In this document: positions 24,585-33,627 of the stretch, piece after piece | How positions within the stretch are numbered: the first letter of the stretch is position 1 | Layout of the letters: every line of letters starts with the position of its first letter | DNA from: Roseomonas mucosa | GTDB taxonomy: Bacteria > Pseudomonadota > Alphaproteobacteria > Acetobacterales > Acetobacteraceae | Assembly: GCA_945878375.1 (NCBI GenBank) | Contig: CAMDWG010000013.1 | Coordinates: 1-64,000 of the forward strand | Reading direction: 5' to 3' | DNA: 64,000 bases | Position numbers and translations under genes: made by a program | The notes under the pieces: model-generated | What the model was told of the DNA's origin: nothing | The model's input: the letters and a program-made list of their open reading frames with translations, nothing else | Database searches by the model: none

Positions 24585-25112
24585 ATGCGCGCGGTGCGCC
24601 TGATCGGACTGGCCGGCTGGAGCGGCGCCGGCAAGACAACGCTGATGACGCGGCTGATCCCCGAACTCGCGGCGCGGGGCGTCGGCGTCTCGACCCTGAA
24701 GCACGCGCACCACGCCTTCGACGTGGATCGCCCCGGCAAGGACAGCTACGAGCATCGCAGCGCCGGCGCGCGGCAGGTGCTGGTCGCGTCGGCCCATCGC
24801 TGGGCGCTGATGACCGAACATCGCGGCGCGCCGGAGCCGGGCTTGGCAGAGTTGCTGCCCCGCTTCGATCCGGTGGATCTGGTGATCGTGGAAGGCTTCA
24901 AGCGCGACGCCCACCCGAAGATCGAGGTGCATCGCGGCGCGAATGCCAAGCCCTGGCTGCACCCCGACGATCCCTTCATCGCCGCCATCGCCAGCGACAT
25001 CGCCCCGCCCGCCGGCCATCTGCCGCACGCGCATCTGGACGACATCGCCGCCATTGCCGATCTGGTGTTGCGGCATGCCACGTCGCTGGACGCCTTCCTC
25101 GCGCGCGGCTGA
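24585..25112 (+). CDS. mobB: Molybdopterin-guanine dinucleotide biosynthesis protein MobB
   Basis: 175 residues. A P-loop GTPase with GLAGWSGAGKTTLM (Walker A, near residues 8-21), a TLKHAHHAFDVD segment after it, and VDLVIVEGFKR (the MobB EGFK motif). It helps MobA make the bis-MGD cofactor needed by FdhA. Start: ATG 24585 abuts GGAAGG, so an in-frame GTG at 24594, nine bases after GGAAGG, may be the real start. Placed between the fdh operon and moeA. Confidence 0.88.
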   Translation: MRAVRLIGLAGWSGAGKTTLMTRLIPELAARGVGVSTLKHAHHAFDVDRPGKDSYEHRSAGARQVLVASAHRWALMTEHRGAPEPGLAELLPRFDPVDLVIVEGFKRDAHPKIEVHRGANAKPWLHPDDPFIAAIASDIAPPAGHLPHAHLDDIAAIADLVLRHATSLDAFLARG

Positions 25113-25121
25113 GGGGAACGC

Positions 25122-26396
25122 ATGGCCCAGCTCAGCGACGATTGCTTTGCCTTCGGCGGCAAGCTGCTGGATGTGGATGCGGCGGCTGCCCTGATCGCGG
25201 ACCGCGTGCCGGCGCTCGCGGGCGCCGAGCCCGTGAAGCTGCGCGAGGCCATGGGCCGCGTGCTGGCCGAGGACCTGCACGCGCCAGTCCCGCTGCCGCC
25301 CTTCTTCAATTCGGCCGTGGATGGCTACGCCTTCCGCCACGCGGACCTCGCCCCGGCGGGGGAGACGCGAATTGTCGTCGCGGGCCGCCTGCAGGCGGGG
25401 GCCGTCGCGGGCGCGGTCGCGCCGGGTTCCGCCATCCGCATCTTCACTGGCGCCCCGATGCCCGACGGCGCCGACACGGTGATGATGCAGGAAGATGCGG
25501 TGGAGGAAGCCGGCTGCGTCATCCTGCCCGCCGGGCTGAAGCGCGGCGCCAATTGCCGCCCCGCTGGCGAGGATCTGGCCGAAGGCGCGGTGGCACTCGC
25601 GGCGGGCCGCAGGCTGACGCCGCCCGATATCGGGCTGGCCGCGGCGCTCGGCATCACGGCGCTGGCGGTGCGGCGGCGGGTGCGGGTTGGCGTGTTCTCG
25701 ACCGGCGACGAGCTGGTGGAGCCGGGCCACGCGCTCGGTGCCGCCGGGACCTTTGATTCGAACCGCTTCACGCTGATGGCGCTGCTGCACGGCCTGCCGG
25801 CGGAAGCGATCGACCTCGGCATCCTGCCCGACGACCGGGAGGCGACGGCGGCGGCGCTGGAACGGGCGGCGGCCAATCATGACCTGCTGCTGACCTCGGG
25901 CGGCGTCTCGACGGGGGAGGCCGACCACGTGAAGGCGGCGATCGAGGCCGGCGGACGGCTGGTGTTCTGGCGACTGGCGATCAAGCCGGGGCGGCCGGCG
26001 GCGATGGGCGTCCTGCCGAAGGCCGGCGGGAGTTTTGCGGCCGGGGGCACGCCGGTGGTCGGCCTGCCGGGCAATCCGGTGGCGGCGGTGGTGACTTTCC
26101 TTCATCTCGCGCGGCCGCTGGTGCTGCAACTGGCCGGTGCCACGCCCGAGCCCCTGCCGCGTTTCGCCGCGACGGCCGATTTCAGCTACCGCAAGAAGGC
26201 GGGGCGGCGTGAATATGTGCGCGTGTCGCTGACCTTCGGCGACGACCTGCCGGTGGCGCGGAAATACCCGCGCGAGGGGGCGGGGCTGTTGACCTCGCTG
26301 ACCCGATCCGACGCCTTCGCCGAATTGCCCGAGGATGTGACGCAGGTGCAGCCGGGTGATCGCGTGCGGGTGCTGCCGTTCAGCGCGGTGTTCTGA
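25122..26396 (+). CDS. moeA: Molybdopterin molybdenumtransferase MoeA
   Basis: 424 residues with the MoeA plan: an N-terminal LREAMGRVLAEDLHAP segment with PPFFNSAVDGYAFR near residue 60, a GAPMPDGADTVMMQED stretch near 116, then the MPT-binding fold with VFSTGDELVEPG near 190, TSGGVSTGEADH near 258 and GLPGNPVAA near 307. It inserts molybdate into adenylylated molybdopterin. GAGGGG precedes ATG 25122, and the gene follows mobB by nine bases. Confidence 0.92.
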   Translation: MAQLSDDCFAFGGKLLDVDAAAALIADRVPALAGAEPVKLREAMGRVLAEDLHAPVPLPPFFNSAVDGYAFRHADLAPAGETRIVVAGRLQAGAVAGAVAPGSAIRIFTGAPMPDGADTVMMQEDAVEEAGCVILPAGLKRGANCRPAGEDLAEGAVALAAGRRLTPPDIGLAAALGITALAVRRRVRVGVFSTGDELVEPGHALGAAGTFDSNRFTLMALLHGLPAEAIDLGILPDDREATAAALERAAANHDLLLTSGGVSTGEADHVKAAIEAGGRLVFWRLAIKPGRPAAMGVLPKAGGSFAAGGTPVVGLPGNPVAAVVTFLHLARPLVLQLAGATPEPLPRFAATADFSYRKKAGRREYVRVSLTFGDDLPVARKYPREGAGLLTSLTRSDAFAELPEDVTQVQPGDRVRVLPFSAVF

Positions 26397-26434
26397 ACCG
26401 GGTCACCATCTGACCGCCGGCCCAGCGATCGAAG

Positions 26435-26459
26435 CGGACGAAGGCCGGGCCTTCGTCCG
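26435..26459. terminator. Bidirectional hairpin between moeA and a small gene
   Basis: A perfect 10-base stem (CGGACGAAGG, 26435-26444, with complement 26450-26459) has a CCGGG loop and lies between convergent genes. There is no T tract, so it may act as a weak or bidirectional terminator. Confidence 0.45.
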
Positions 26460-26466
26460 TCCGCTA

Positions 26467-26592
26467 TCAGAGGCGCACGCCCTCGGTGGTGAAGCGCTGT
26501 TCCGCCGATTGCTGAATGTTGGTGTCGAGCACCGCATAGGCGCCGAGCGCGATGGCGATGGCGACGATGGCGCCAACCAGGACGGACTTCAT
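26467..26592 (-). CDS. Small single-pass membrane protein (41 aa)
   Basis: From ATG 26592 on the minus strand, preceded by GGGGAGAT at good spacing. The first 22 residues form a membrane segment (SVLVGAIVAIAIALGAYAV). A short polar tail follows (DTNIQQSAEQRFTTEGVRL). No family is recognised, but the strong ribosome-binding site and clean membrane helix support a real gene. It lies downstream of mobA on the same strand after a 67-base gap. Confidence 0.6.
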   Translation of the reverse strand: MKSVLVGAIVAIAIALGAYAVLDTNIQQSAEQRFTTEGVRL

Positions 26593-26659
26593 TGTGGCGA
26601 TCTCCCCGAAAACCTTGACGAGATTACCTAAATTCACCGGAGGAGCGTTGCAAGGGGCG

Positions 26660-27286
26660 TCACGGACCTGCCGACAAAAGCCGCTCCGCCACGGCCAGGT
26701 CCTCGGCCGTGTTGGCGTTGAAGAAGGGGTCGATCGGCTCGGCCGGCCAATCGGCATGGGCGCAGCCGAAGCGGGCCGTCCAGCGGTCGATCTTGCGTTC
26801 CCCCGCCAGCATCGCCGCGCGCAATTCCTCGCGCAGCGCCACGGGCCAGAGCCCGATGGGCGGGTGGGTCTGCCCGGCCGACCGCGCGCAGGCCAGGGGC
26901 ACGCCTTCCGCCTCCCGCACCGCATGGAGCCTTGCGGCGAGGTCTGCGGGGATGAAGGGCGCATCCCCGGTCACGGACAGCACCCAGGCGACGCCCGGAT
27001 GCCGCGCGGCGGCGTGGTCCAGCGCGGCCAGGATGCCCGCGAGCGGCCCCGGATGGTCGGGCAGGCTGTCCGCGATCACCGGCAACCCATAGCCCGCGAA
27101 GCGCGCCGGATCGCCATTGGCGTTGAGCACGATGTGGCGCGCCTGTGGGCGCAGCCGGTCCAGCAGATGGTCCAGCAGCGGGCGGCCGCCGATGGTCCGC
27201 AGCGGCTTGTCGCCGCCGCCCATCCGCCGCGCCAGCCCGCCGGCCAGGATCACGGCCAATGTGTCGTCACGCATGGTGGTCGTCAC
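26660..27286 (-). CDS. mobA: Molybdenum cofactor guanylyltransferase MobA
   Basis: 208 residues from GTG 27286, which overlaps the fdhD stop (GTGA) and has GAGG five bases upstream; ATG 27274 is an alternative. The nucleotidyltransferase signature [20 protein letters not shown] lies near residues 10-29, with TGDAPFIP (metal-binding Asp) near residue 105 and a C-terminal [11 protein letters not shown]. It attaches GMP to molybdopterin to form the MGD cofactor. Co-translated with fdhD. Confidence 0.9.
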   Translation of the reverse strand: MTTTMRDDTLAVILAGGLARRMGGGDKPLRTIGGRPLLDHLLDRLRPQARHIVLNANGDPARFAGYGLPVIADSLPDHPGPLAGILAALDHAAARHPGVAWVLSVTGDAPFIPADLAARLHAVREAEGVPLACARSAGQTHPPIGLWPVALREELRAAMLAGERKIDRWTARFGCAHADWPAEPIDPFFNANTAEDLAVAERLLSAGP

Positions 27287-28182
27287 GCATCCTCGCCGCC
27301 CGCCAGCGCATCCGCGCTGTTCTTGCGCCAGTGGCGCGCGCTTTCCTCCGGCACATAGGCAAGGTCGGCGTCGAAGACGATCCGCGCTTCGCCTGCCAGC
27401 GCGACGAAGCGCTTGCCCTTGCAGCGGCCGATCAGGGTCAGGTTCGCCTCCCGCGCCAGTTCCACCCCCCAGGCGGTGAAGCCGGACCGCGAGACGAGGA
27501 TCGGGATGCCCATCCGCACCGTCTTGATCACCATCTCGGACGTCAGGCGGCCGGTGGTGTAGAACACCTTGTCGTCGGGGGCCTCGCCGTGGCGGAACAT
27601 CCAGCCCGCGATCTTGTCCACCGCGTTGTGGCGGCCGACATCCTCCATATAGACCACCGGCTGGTCGTCCTTGCACAGCGCGCAGCCATGGATCGCGCCG
27701 GCTTCCAGATACAGGCTCGGCAGCGTGTTGATCCGGTGCAGCAGGCGATAGAGCGCGCTGGTCCGCAGCACGGCGTCCGGCGCCAGGCGAATGCTGGCAA
27801 AATCCTCCATCAGGTCACCGAAGGCGGTGCCCTGCGCGCAGCCGGAGGTGAGCGTCTTCTTCTTCAGCTTCTGCTCGAAATTCGTCTGGCGCTCTGTCCG
27901 CACCACCACGACGCCCAGATCCTCGACATACTCCACCGCGGTCACCGTGTCGTCGCGCTTCAGCATGCCCTGGTTGAGCAGGTAGCCGAGCGCGAGATCC
28001 TCCGGTCGGTCGAGGATCGTCATCATCGTCACGATCTCCTGCCCGTTCAGGTAGAGCGTGAGCGGCCGTTCGACCGTGACCGAGGTCTCGACCGGCGCGC
28101 CGGTGTGGTCGATGCCGCCGACGCGGCGGGTCAGGCGGGGATCGGTGGGATCGGGCTGGACCCGGAGAAGGGGCATGTCCAT
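27283..28182 (-). CDS. fdhD: Formate dehydrogenase accessory sulfurtransferase FdhD
   Basis: 299 residues from ATG 28182. FdhD motifs: an N-terminal [29 protein letters not shown] mid-protein, HGCALCKDD (a CxxC that would carry sulfur), and [17 protein letters not shown], with [10 protein letters not shown] later. FdhD transfers sulfur to the molybdenum cofactor, which is essential for formate dehydrogenase activity. Its stop overlaps the mobA start. A second ATG at 28176 is possible. Confidence 0.92.
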   Translation of the reverse strand: MDMPLLRVQPDPTDPRLTRRVGGIDHTGAPVETSVTVERPLTLYLNGQEIVTMMTILDRPEDLALGYLLNQGMLKRDDTVTAVEYVEDLGVVVVRTERQTNFEQKLKKKTLTSGCAQGTAFGDLMEDFASIRLAPDAVLRTSALYRLLHRINTLPSLYLEAGAIHGCALCKDDQPVVYMEDVGRHNAVDKIAGWMFRHGEAPDDKVFYTTGRLTSEMVIKTVRMGIPILVSRSGFTAWGVELAREANLTLIGRCKGKRFVALAGEARIVFDADLAYVPEESARHWRKNSADALAGGEDA

Positions 28183-28241
28183 GCGCGAAGGGTGGTGCGC
28201 CGGGGCGCCCATCGCAAGTCGCCAGCGCGGCCGGTATCGCG

Positions 28242-29114
28242 TCACGGCCGCGCGGCGCGTATCTCCAGCCGCGTCAGCCACAGCCCGGCGCCGACGATGA
28301 TGGCGACGCCGGCCAGCATGATCGGCTCCGGCACCTCGTCGAAGAAGATCCAGCCGAACAGGATGCCCCACAGGATCATCGCATATTGCCAGGGCACCAC
28401 GACGGCCGCGGGCGCGAGGGCGAGGGATTTCGTCACCGCCAGATGCGCCGCGACGCCCACCAGCCCGAGGCCCATCAGCAGCGCCACATCCAGCCAGGTC
28501 GGCGGCACCCAGGCGAAGGGCAGCATCACCAGGCCGAACAGCAGCGCGCCCCCCATCTGATAGGTGGCGAGCACGGTGGCCGATGTGCCGCGCAGCGCGC
28601 GCGTGGACAGCAGGTAGCCGCTATAGACGCAGACCCCGCAGATCGCGATCAACGTCGGTAGCCACCCGCTGTCGAGCCCGGCGCCGAGCGCCAGGATCAC
28701 CCCGATGAAGCCGACCACCACCGCCGCGAAGCGGCCCTTCTCCAGCTTTTCCTTCAGCAGCAGGGCCGACGCCACCGCGACGAAGATCGGCGTCGCCATC
28801 CAGAAGGCCATGGTGTCGGCCAGCTTCATCATGGACACCGCCCAGTAGAAGCAGGCGACCTCGATGGTCCCGAAGGCGATGCGCGCCAGTTGCAGCCGCG
28901 GCCGGCGCGGCCGCAGCAGATGCTCGGCACCTTCCCGCCAGATGAAGGGCGCGAGGATCGCGAGTGCGGCGATGCTCCGCAGCACCAGCACCTGCGCGAC
29001 GGAGTAGGTGGCGACAAGCCACTTCCCCAGCACGTCATTGAGTGAGAAGGCCAGCACCGCCGCCGACATCAGCGCGATGCCGACCAGGTTGGTGTTGCCG
29101 CGCAAATCGGTCAT
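28242..29114 (-). CDS. DMT-superfamily (EamA) transporter
   Basis: 290 residues with ten hydrophobic helices in two EamA repeats (residues about 8-140 and 148-285). Features include MSAAVLAFSLNDVLGKWL in helix 1, an aromatic FYWAVSMMKLADTMAF segment in the first repeat, and WQYAMILWGILFGWIFFDE near the end of the second. This group includes S-adenosylmethionine and drug/metabolite exporters; the substrate cannot be read from sequence. It is separate from fdhD (59-base gap) and close to the next minus-strand gene. Confidence 0.8.
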   Translation of the reverse strand: MTDLRGNTNLVGIALMSAAVLAFSLNDVLGKWLVATYSVAQVLVLRSIAALAILAPFIWREGAEHLLRPRRPRLQLARIAFGTIEVACFYWAVSMMKLADTMAFWMATPIFVAVASALLLKEKLEKGRFAAVVVGFIGVILALGAGLDSGWLPTLIAICGVCVYSGYLLSTRALRGTSATVLATYQMGGALLFGLVMLPFAWVPPTWLDVALLMGLGLVGVAAHLAVTKSLALAPAAVVVPWQYAMILWGILFGWIFFDEVPEPIMLAGVAIIVGAGLWLTRLEIRAARP

Positions 29115-29152
29115 GCGGTGAGTCTAGCTGGCGCGCGCCCGGCGCGGCAGCC

Positions 29153-30124
29153 TCACTCGGCGCGGATATTCGCCTCTCGCACCAGTGTGGCCATGGCGGC
29201 GCGGCCTTCGGTGACGAAGCGGGTAAAGTCGGCGGGGCGGGATGCCACCGGCACGCAGCCGATCTGCACCAGGCGCGCGCGCAGGGTGGGGTCCGCGATC
29301 GCGACCGACAGGGCCCGATACATCGCATCCACCACCGACGCCGGCGTGCCGGCGGGGCCGAACAGCCCGGCCCATTCATTCGATTCGAAGCCCGCGAAAC
29401 CCTGTTCTGCGATGGTCGGCACAGCCGCGCGGCTTTCCACGCGGGTCAGTGTCCCCACGCCGAGGAACCGCGCCCTTCCGCCATCCACCACCGGCCCGGC
29501 CGAGACCAGCGTGGTGAACACCGCATCGATCGCCCCGGCGGCCAAATCCTGCGCTGCCGCGGCGCCGCCGCGATAGGGGACGTGGATCACCTCGATCCCC
29601 GCCGCCCGCGCGAAGGCCAAAAGGCCCAGATGCCCCGCCGTCGCATTGCCCTGCGTGCCGACCGTGATCGTGCCGGGTCGCGCCTTCGCCGCGGCGATGA
29701 ATTCGGCCAGCGTGCGGGCCGGGAAGTCGTTCTTCACCGCGACGGCGGAGGGGAAGGTCACCACCAGCGAGATCGGCGTGAAGGCGGTCGCGTAGTCGAA
29801 GGGCAGGCCCCGCAGCAGGGACGGGTTCACGATGTGGCTCGACGCGTCCCACAGAAAGCTGTGGCCATCTGTCGCCCGCGCGACCTCATGCCCGCCGAGG
29901 CTGCCGGAGGCGCCGGTGCGGTTTTCCACCACGAAGCCCTGGCCGAGCCGTTCGCCCATGCGCGGCGTCAGCACGCGGGCCGCGCTGTCCGCCGCCCCGC
30001 CGGCCGCGAATGGCACCACCAGCCGGATCGAGCGCTGCGGCCAGGCGCCCTGCGCGCGCGCCGACAGGGGCGAGAGGGCGAGGCCTGCCATACCGGCGAG
30101 GCTCATGCGGCGGGTGGTCATCAT
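29153..30124 (-). CDS. Bug/TctC-family tripartite tricarboxylate-type binding protein
   Basis: 323 residues. A signal peptide (about 1-24, ending SARAQ) precedes the mature protein, which opens WPQRSIRLVVPFAAGGAADSAAR, a hallmark of Bug proteins. VGTQGNATAGHLGLLAF and HVPYRGGAAAAQDLAAGAID follow, the latter being the typical ligand-site motif. These periplasmic proteins bind carboxylates and related solutes; TctA/TctB membrane partners are not present here. Orphan Bug genes are common in Acetobacteraceae and Burkholderiales. It is transcribed with the DMT exporter. Confidence 0.88.
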   Translation of the reverse strand: MMTTRRMSLAGMAGLALSPLSARAQGAWPQRSIRLVVPFAAGGAADSAARVLTPRMGERLGQGFVVENRTGASGSLGGHEVARATDGHSFLWDASSHIVNPSLLRGLPFDYATAFTPISLVVTFPSAVAVKNDFPARTLAEFIAAAKARPGTITVGTQGNATAGHLGLLAFARAAGIEVIHVPYRGGAAAAQDLAAGAIDAVFTTLVSAGPVVDGGRARFLGVGTLTRVESRAAVPTIAEQGFAGFESNEWAGLFGPAGTPASVVDAMYRALSVAIADPTLRARLVQIGCVPVASRPADFTRFVTEGRAAMATLVREANIRAE

Positions 30125-30211
30125 GGTGGGCGTTCCCGGCTTTGGTTCGCTGCCACATCGCCGCTTGCCCTGCTGTGGTCAAGCGCCCCCCGGCCGGTCC
30201 AGACTGCGCCC

Positions 30212-31549
30212 ATGGCGACACGCCGCGACGACGCCCCCGACCTGTTCGGCGAGCCCGACCCGCCCGCTTCCCCGACCGGCCCGCGCCCGCTGGCCGACCG
30301 GCTGCGGCCGCGCCGGCTGGAGGAGGTGATCGGGCAGGAGCAATTGCTCGGCCCCGGCGGCACGCTGACCGCCATGCTCGCGCGCGGCAGCCTGCCGTCG
30401 CTGATCCTCTGGGGGCCGCCGGGGGTGGGCAAGACCACCATCGCACGGCTGCTGGCCGAAGCCGCCGGGCTTATCTTCCAGCCGCTCTCGGCCGTGTTCT
30501 CGGGCGTTGCCGATCTCAAGCGGGTCTTCGAGGATTCGCGAGGCCGGCGGCGCGCGGGCAAGGGCACGCTGCTGTTCGTCGATGAGATCCACCGCTTCAA
30601 CCGCGCCCAGCAGGACGGCTTCCTGCCGGTGGTGGAGGACGGCACCGTCACGCTGGTCGGCGCCACCACCGAAAACCCGTCCTTCGCGCTGAACGGCGCG
30701 CTGCTGTCGCGCTGCCAGGTGCTGGTGCTGCAGCGGCTGGATGACGCGGCGCAGGACGCGCTGCTGACCCGCGCCGAGGCCGCCGAGGCCCGCCCCCTGC
30801 CGCTGACGGAGGCGGCACGCGCCAGCCTGCGCGCCATGGCCGATGGCGATGGCCGCTACCTGCTGAACCTGGCGGAGCAGTTGCTGGCGATCCCGCCCGG
30901 CGGCGCGCCCCTCGACCCCGCCGCGCTGGCCGCGCTGCTCGCGAAGCGCGCAGCGCTCTACGACAAGGATCGGGAGGAGCACTACAACCTAATTTCCGCG
31001 CTGCATAAGTCGATGCGCGGCTCGGACCCGGATGCGGCGCTGTACTGGTTCGCGCGCATGCTGACCGGCGGGGAGGACCCGCGCTTCATCGCCCGCCGCC
31101 TTGCGCGCTTCGCCGCCGAGGATGTCGGCATGGCCGATCCCTGCGCACTGCCGCTCGCGATCGCGGCGTGGGAGGCCTATGAGCGCCTCGGTAGCCCGGA
31201 GGGCGAATTGCCCCTCGCGCAGCTCGTCGTCCACCTCGCCACCGCGCCGAAATCGAACGCCGTCTATGTGGCGTTCGGAGAGGCGATGCGCGCCGCGAAG
31301 GAGACCGGCAGCCTGATGCCGCCGAAGCACATCCTGAACGCGCCGACGAAGCTGATGCGGGAGGTCGGCTACGGCCAGGGCTACGCCTATGACCACGATG
31401 CGGCGGAAGGCTTCTCCGGCCAGGACTACTTCCCGGACGAGATGCCGCGCCGGGCCTTCTACCGCCCGACGGATCGCGGCGCGGAGGCCGCGATCGGGGA
31501 ACGCCTGGCGCGCTGGGCCGCGCTGCGCCAGCGGAGGGCGGGACGATGA
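30212..31549 (+). CDS. rarA: Replication-associated recombination protein RarA (MgsA)
   Basis: A 445-residue AAA+ ATPase. Near the N-terminus PLADRLRPRRLEEVIGQEQLLG is followed by Walker A WGPPGVGKTT (about residue 68), Walker B LLFVDEIHRFN (about 120), sensor ATTENPSF (about 152), and the C-terminal domain with MRGSDPDAALYW and PPKHILNAPTKLM. It acts at stalled replication forks with the clamp-loader/SSB machinery. Start at ATG 30212; the upstream open frame overlaps other genes. Overlaps crcB by ATGA. Confidence 0.92.
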   Translation: MATRRDDAPDLFGEPDPPASPTGPRPLADRLRPRRLEEVIGQEQLLGPGGTLTAMLARGSLPSLILWGPPGVGKTTIARLLAEAAGLIFQPLSAVFSGVADLKRVFEDSRGRRRAGKGTLLFVDEIHRFNRAQQDGFLPVVEDGTVTLVGATTENPSFALNGALLSRCQVLVLQRLDDAAQDALLTRAEAAEARPLPLTEAARASLRAMADGDGRYLLNLAEQLLAIPPGGAPLDPAALAALLAKRAALYDKDREEHYNLISALHKSMRGSDPDAALYWFARMLTGGEDPRFIARRLARFAAEDVGMADPCALPLAIAAWEAYERLGSPEGELPLAQLVVHLATAPKSNAVYVAFGEAMRAAKETGSLMPPKHILNAPTKLMREVGYGQGYAYDHDAAEGFSGQDYFPDEMPRRAFYRPTDRGAEAAIGERLARWAALRQRRAGR

Positions 31550-31917
31550 GCCAGCTGGGCCTTGGGCCGGTGCTGCTGGTCGCGGCCGGTGGCGCGATCG
31601 GCTCCGTGCTGCGCTATGCGGTGTCGGTGCTGCTGGCGGCCTCGCTCGGTCCGGGCTTTCCCTGGGGGACGCTGGCGGTGAATGTGCTGGGCAGCACCGC
31701 CATTGGCGCGCTCGCCGGGCTCGGGGTGGAGGGCGGCTGGCGGTTGCTGCTGGTCACCGGGCTGCTCGGCGGCTTCACCACCTTCAGCGCCTTCAGCCTC
31801 GAGGCGGCGCTGCTGTGGGAACGTGCCTGGTGGCTGGCCCTGGTCTATGTCCTGGCGAGCGTCGCGCTCGGCCTGGCGGGATTCGCGCTGGGCTATGGGT
31901 TGCTGCGGCGGGTCTGA
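31546..31917 (+). CDS. crcB: Fluoride ion channel CrcB/Fluc
   Basis: 123 residues, four membrane helices. The family signature includes GGAIGSVLRY near residue 15, WGTLAVNVLGS near residue 40 (conserved Asn), and GGFTTFSAFSLE near residue 75. It exports fluoride passively as a dual-topology dimer. ATG overlaps the rarA stop. No fluoride riboswitch was noticed; expression is presumably from the rarA promoter. Confidence 0.92.
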   Translation: MSQLGLGPVLLVAAGGAIGSVLRYAVSVLLAASLGPGFPWGTLAVNVLGSTAIGALAGLGVEGGWRLLLVTGLLGGFTTFSAFSLEAALLWERAWWLALVYVLASVALGLAGFALGYGLLRRV

Positions 31918-31930
31918 ACGGGGGATATCG

Positions 31931-32314
31931 GTGTCGATCATCGGCTGCTGGCGATTGGTGGAGGTGCGGGGCCACGGCCCGGATGGCCGGCCCGTCGCCG
32001 ATCATCGCTACGGGCCGGAGCCGCGCGGCATCCTGCAATTCACCGCCGCCCGGATGCAGGCCGCCCTTGGCGATGGCCGCGCCGAGATGCCGGCCGACGC
32101 GACCCGCTTCTGGATCGCCTATACCGGCCCCTACACCTTCGATGGCGAGGTCCTGGTGACGCGGGTGGATGACACCTCCGACCCCGCGCGGCTCGGCACC
32201 GATCAGGTCCGGCAGGTGCGGATGGAAGGCGAGCGCCTGGTCCTCACCCCGCCGCCGAGCCTTTTTGGGGGGGTGATGGTGCTGCTCGACCTCCATTGGG
32301 AAAAGATCGGCTGA
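31931..32314 (+). CDS. Lipocalin-like domain protein (127 aa)
   Basis: From GTG 31931, with GGGGAT upstream. It starts IIGCWRLVE, then a pattern typical of lipocalin-like small proteins: DGRPVADHRYGPEPRGILQF, AYTGPYTFDGEVLVTRVD, and GGVMVLLDLHWEKI at the end. It should form a single beta-barrel; the ligand is unknown. It is the last gene before the palindromic repeat at 32316, whose first base is two after the stop. Confidence 0.6.
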   Translation: MSIIGCWRLVEVRGHGPDGRPVADHRYGPEPRGILQFTAARMQAALGDGRAEMPADATRFWIAYTGPYTFDGEVLVTRVDDTSDPARLGTDQVRQVRMEGERLVLTPPPSLFGGVMVLLDLHWEKIG

Positions 32315-32315
32315 C

Positions 32316-32367
32316 CTAGAGCAATATCCGACCAGATGGAATCATCTGGTCGGATTTCTTGCTCTAG
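32316..32367. repeat. Interspersed palindromic repeat, copy B
   Basis: CTAGAGCAA...CTTGCTCTAG outer arms enclose the inner stem TCCGACCAGAT/ATCTGGTCGGA, giving a 52-base near-perfect hairpin. The inner stem is shared with the repeat at 10862-10897. The element starts one base after the upstream stop codon, so it may terminate or stabilise the rarA-crcB transcript. Confidence 0.8.
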
Positions 32368-32379
32368 AAAATATTGTGT

Positions 32380-32445
32380 CTAGAGCAGCTTATGTCCGAT
32401 CGGCGGAACCGCGCAGCGGTTCCACGCGATCGGGCGCTGCTCTAG
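32380..32445. repeat. Second palindromic repeat adjoining copy B
   Basis: A 66-base imperfect hairpin: outer arms CTAGAGCAGC and GCTGCTCTAG, middle CCGATCG...CGATCGG, inner GGAACCGC..GCGGTTCC. The CTAGAGCA ends match those of the element at 32316-32367, so the two form a composite of related palindromes 12 bases apart. Such CTAG-bounded hairpins look like a REP/BIME-type family. Confidence 0.8.
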
Positions 32446-32483
32446 GCGCGCGGCGCGCCCCTTTCGTGCTACCGTCAGGCGTC

Positions 32484-33470
32484 ATGACCGTTCAGACCCG
32501 ACAGGTGTCGGCCGACGAGGGCGATACGCGCCTCGACCGCTGGTTCCGCCGCCATTTCCCCGCGCTCACCCAGGGCGCGCTCCAGAAGATGCTCCGCACC
32601 GGCCAGGTCCGCGTGGATGGCAAGCGGGCAGAGGCCAATACCCGCCTTCTCGCGGGCCAGGAGATCCGCATCCCGCCGCTGCCCGATGGCCCCGCGCCGG
32701 AATGGATGCGCGCCGCGCCCAAGGCGGTCGATGCGCGGGACCAGAAGGCGCTGGAAGCGATGGTGATCCATCGCGACAAGGATGTGCTCGTGCTCGACAA
32801 GCCGCACGGGCTTGCGGTGCAGGGCGGGCCGGGCATCGCGAAGCACCTGGACGGGATGCTGGACGCGCTGCGCTTCGATGCCGAGGAACGGCCGCGGCTG
32901 GTCCATCGCCTCGACAAGGACACCACGGGCGTGCTCGTGCTGGCGCGCAACGCCGCCGCTGCCGCGAAGCTCGCTGCCGCCTTCCGCGGGCGGGACATGC
33001 AGAAGACCTATTGGGCGATCACCATCGGCCAGCCCATGCCGCCCGCCGGGCGCATCGAATTGCCGCTGATCAAGCGCGGCGGCCCGCGCGGAGAACGCAC
33101 CGCCGCCGCCGAGCCGGGCGACCGGGACGCGGCGCGGGCGGTGACGGAGTTCCAGACGCTGGATGCCGTGCGCCGCCGCGCCGCCTGGCTGGAGTTGAAG
33201 CCGATCACCGGCCGCACCCACCAGCTGCGCGTCCATTGCGCGGAAGCGCTGGGCTGCCCGATCCTGGGCGATGGCAAGTATGGCGGCGCCGCCGCGCATA
33301 TGGAGGGCCTGCCCGGCCAACTGCACCTGCATGCCCGCGCGCTGAGCCTGCCGCATCCGGCCGGCGGCACGCTGGAGATCGCCGCCCCCCTGCCGAAGCA
33401 CATGAAGGAGAGCTTCGCCTTCTTCGGCTTCGAGGCCCCCCGCACGCCAAAGGCCCGCCGCACGACCTGA
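32484..33470 (+). CDS. RluC/RluD-family 23S rRNA pseudouridine synthase
   Basis: 328 residues. An S4-like RNA-binding domain (LDRWFRRHFPALTQGALQKMLR, then VRVDGKRA) occupies residues 1-75. The synthase domain follows with LVLDKPHGLAVQGG near residue 105 and the catalytic HRLDKDTTGVLVLAR near 140 (Asp is the nucleophile), and RTHQLRVH later. The exact target uridines (RluC or RluD type) cannot be decided. ATG 32484 was chosen; the upstream frame runs through the palindromic repeats. Confidence 0.85.
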   Translation: MTVQTRQVSADEGDTRLDRWFRRHFPALTQGALQKMLRTGQVRVDGKRAEANTRLLAGQEIRIPPLPDGPAPEWMRAAPKAVDARDQKALEAMVIHRDKDVLVLDKPHGLAVQGGPGIAKHLDGMLDALRFDAEERPRLVHRLDKDTTGVLVLARNAAAAAKLAAAFRGRDMQKTYWAITIGQPMPPAGRIELPLIKRGGPRGERTAAAEPGDRDAARAVTEFQTLDAVRRRAAWLELKPITGRTHQLRVHCAEALGCPILGDGKYGGAAAHMEGLPGQLHLHARALSLPHPAGGTLEIAAPLPKHMKESFAFFGFEAPRTPKARRTT

Positions 33471-33627
33471 CCGGGCGCGCCCCGCCCGACCACCGCGCCT
33501 TGCGTCGGTCATGGCGGTTCGCGTTCGTGACCTCGTGCTGCCCTGCGGTAGCTTTTTGTCCATAGATCGGAGTCACGCCTCCGGGCGTTCACGCTTTTCC
33601 GCGATCTGCTCTAGCCAGGAGCAACCA

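Noticed and set aside
31400-31560. Fluoride riboswitch upstream of crcB
   Set aside because: The crcB start overlaps the rarA stop and no riboswitch fold is visible in the coding sequence.
32316-32445. tRNA or structured RNA gene
   Set aside because: The sequences are simple palindromes without cloverleaf elements or CCA end; the core recurs elsewhere as a repeat.
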